Positions 63,640 to 64,000 of a stretch of 64,000 bases of DNA are shown piece after piece. The notes beneath the pieces were generated by a model. It did not search any database. It was not told where the DNA came from and saw only the letters and a list, made by a program, of their open reading frames with translations. A program made the translations under genes and the position numbers. Within the stretch, counting starts at the first letter, position 1, and each line of letters starts with the position of its first letter. Source of the stretch: Frateuria_A sp051900415 (GTDB lineage: Bacteria; Pseudomonadota; Gammaproteobacteria; Xanthomonadales; Rhodanobacteraceae); contig NZ_JBHZGL010000010.1 in NCBI RefSeq assembly GCF_051900415.1, forward strand, positions 94,696 to 158,695. The letters run 5' to 3'.

Positions 63640-64000
63640 GGCTGCGGCACACGCTTGTGCTCGTTGGAAATGGGGCACTCGTGGGAGATCCAGCGAGATC
63701 CCGTAGGGTCGGGCTTCAGCCCAGAGCCGTGCGTGCGGCACACGTGGGACTGAAATCTGCCCACGAAGGGATAGCCGAGTTTCTGGCAAGCCCCGTCCCC
63801 TCACCCCAACCCTCTCCCCGGAGGGGAGAGGGAGCCAAGTGCGGCGCTCCCGCACCCAAACGCGCAAATCCTCTTGCCTCAGCTCCCGAGCGCCCGCGGT
63901 AAAGCGGCGGCAGCTCCTCTAAGAGCAAGCGACTGACCAAGCAAAGCGAGGCGGCACCTAGCTCTTATCCCTCACCGGGCTTAGCCAGGCCGTTTCTTTG
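63640..64000. other. Gene-free tail with palindromic repeats
   Basis: 361 bases to the window edge without a supportable gene. It includes a diverged GGGCTTCAGCCC element (63703-63766: GTAGGGTCGGGCTTCAGCCCA, then CGTGGGACTGAAATCTGCCCACG) and a perfect hairpin CCCTCTCCCC-GGA-GGGGAGAGGG at 63810-63832. One of these may end murA transcription. hisG, which follows murA in E. coli, is not visible. Confidence 0.5.

Overview
The window is a contiguous stretch of a GC-rich gammaproteobacterial chromosome, most likely order Lysobacterales (Xanthomonadales), family Rhodanobacteraceae or a close relative. The reasons are the gene order (dcw cluster without murD, then lpxC, a DciA-type gene, an M23 peptidase and secA; kdsD-kdsC-lptCAB-rpoN-hpf-hprK-rapZ-EIIA-ptsH-ptsI), meso-DAP type cell-wall genes, a Gram-negative LPS pathway, ubiquinone genes, and many short palindromic repeats of a kind common in this group. 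The assignment is an inference from synteny; no rRNA gene is present to confirm it. I saw no tRNA, rRNA or CRISPR array.

Layout. 1-15443 (+): the division and cell-wall cluster, rsmH (tail)-ftsL-ftsI-murE-murF-mraY-ftsW-murG-murC-ddlB-ftsQ-ftsA-ftsZ, with nearly every junction an overlapping stop/start, then lpxC behind its own leader and promoter. murD is not between mraY and ftsW. 15681-20046: a dciA-like gene (-) diverging from an M23 peptidase gene (+), then secA (+). 20275-27318 (-): lptD-surA-pdxA-rsmA-apaG-apaH, outer-membrane biogenesis plus housekeeping. 27464-29552 (-): a likely cobalamin unit (BtuM-like transporter and PduO-type adenosyltransferase, translationally coupled) followed by a histone-deacetylase-like hydrolase. 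29662-32944 (+): two ubiquinone-type FAD monooxygenases and a secreted dienelactone-hydrolase-like protein. 33033-37166 (-): a propeller-Y_Y_Y-GGDEF sensor and ispB. 37301-41123: an MFS transporter, a DedA-rhodanese fusion, a hypothetical secreted protein (-) and ssb.

41183-51678 is an accessory island: six overlapping or abutting genes for an EcoEI-like type I restriction-modification system (hsdR, hsdM, hsdS) with a YhcG/DUF1016 nuclease inserted between hsdM and hsdS, followed by an ABC-type ATPase and an HNH-like protein that together resemble a Septu (PtuA/PtuB) pair. This is the most interesting part of the window: one apparent operon carrying up to four nuclease activities.

51679-56763 (-): a regulatory PTS (HprK, RapZ, EIIA-Man type, HPr, EI) without sugar permease and without ptsN, where a block of nested palindromes lies instead; then hpf and rpoN. 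58436-61951 (-): kdsD, kdsC, lptC, lptA, lptB for Kdo synthesis and LPS transport. 62104-63639 (+): ibaG and murA. The last 361 bases hold only palindromic repeats.

Taken together, the core genes make and export the envelope: peptidoglycan precursors (murA, murC, murE, murF, ddlB, mraY, murG), septum (fts genes), lipid A and Kdo (lpxC, kdsCD), LPS transport (lptA, B, C, D), outer-membrane folding (surA), undecaprenyl-independent isoprenoid and quinone supply (ispB, ubi genes).
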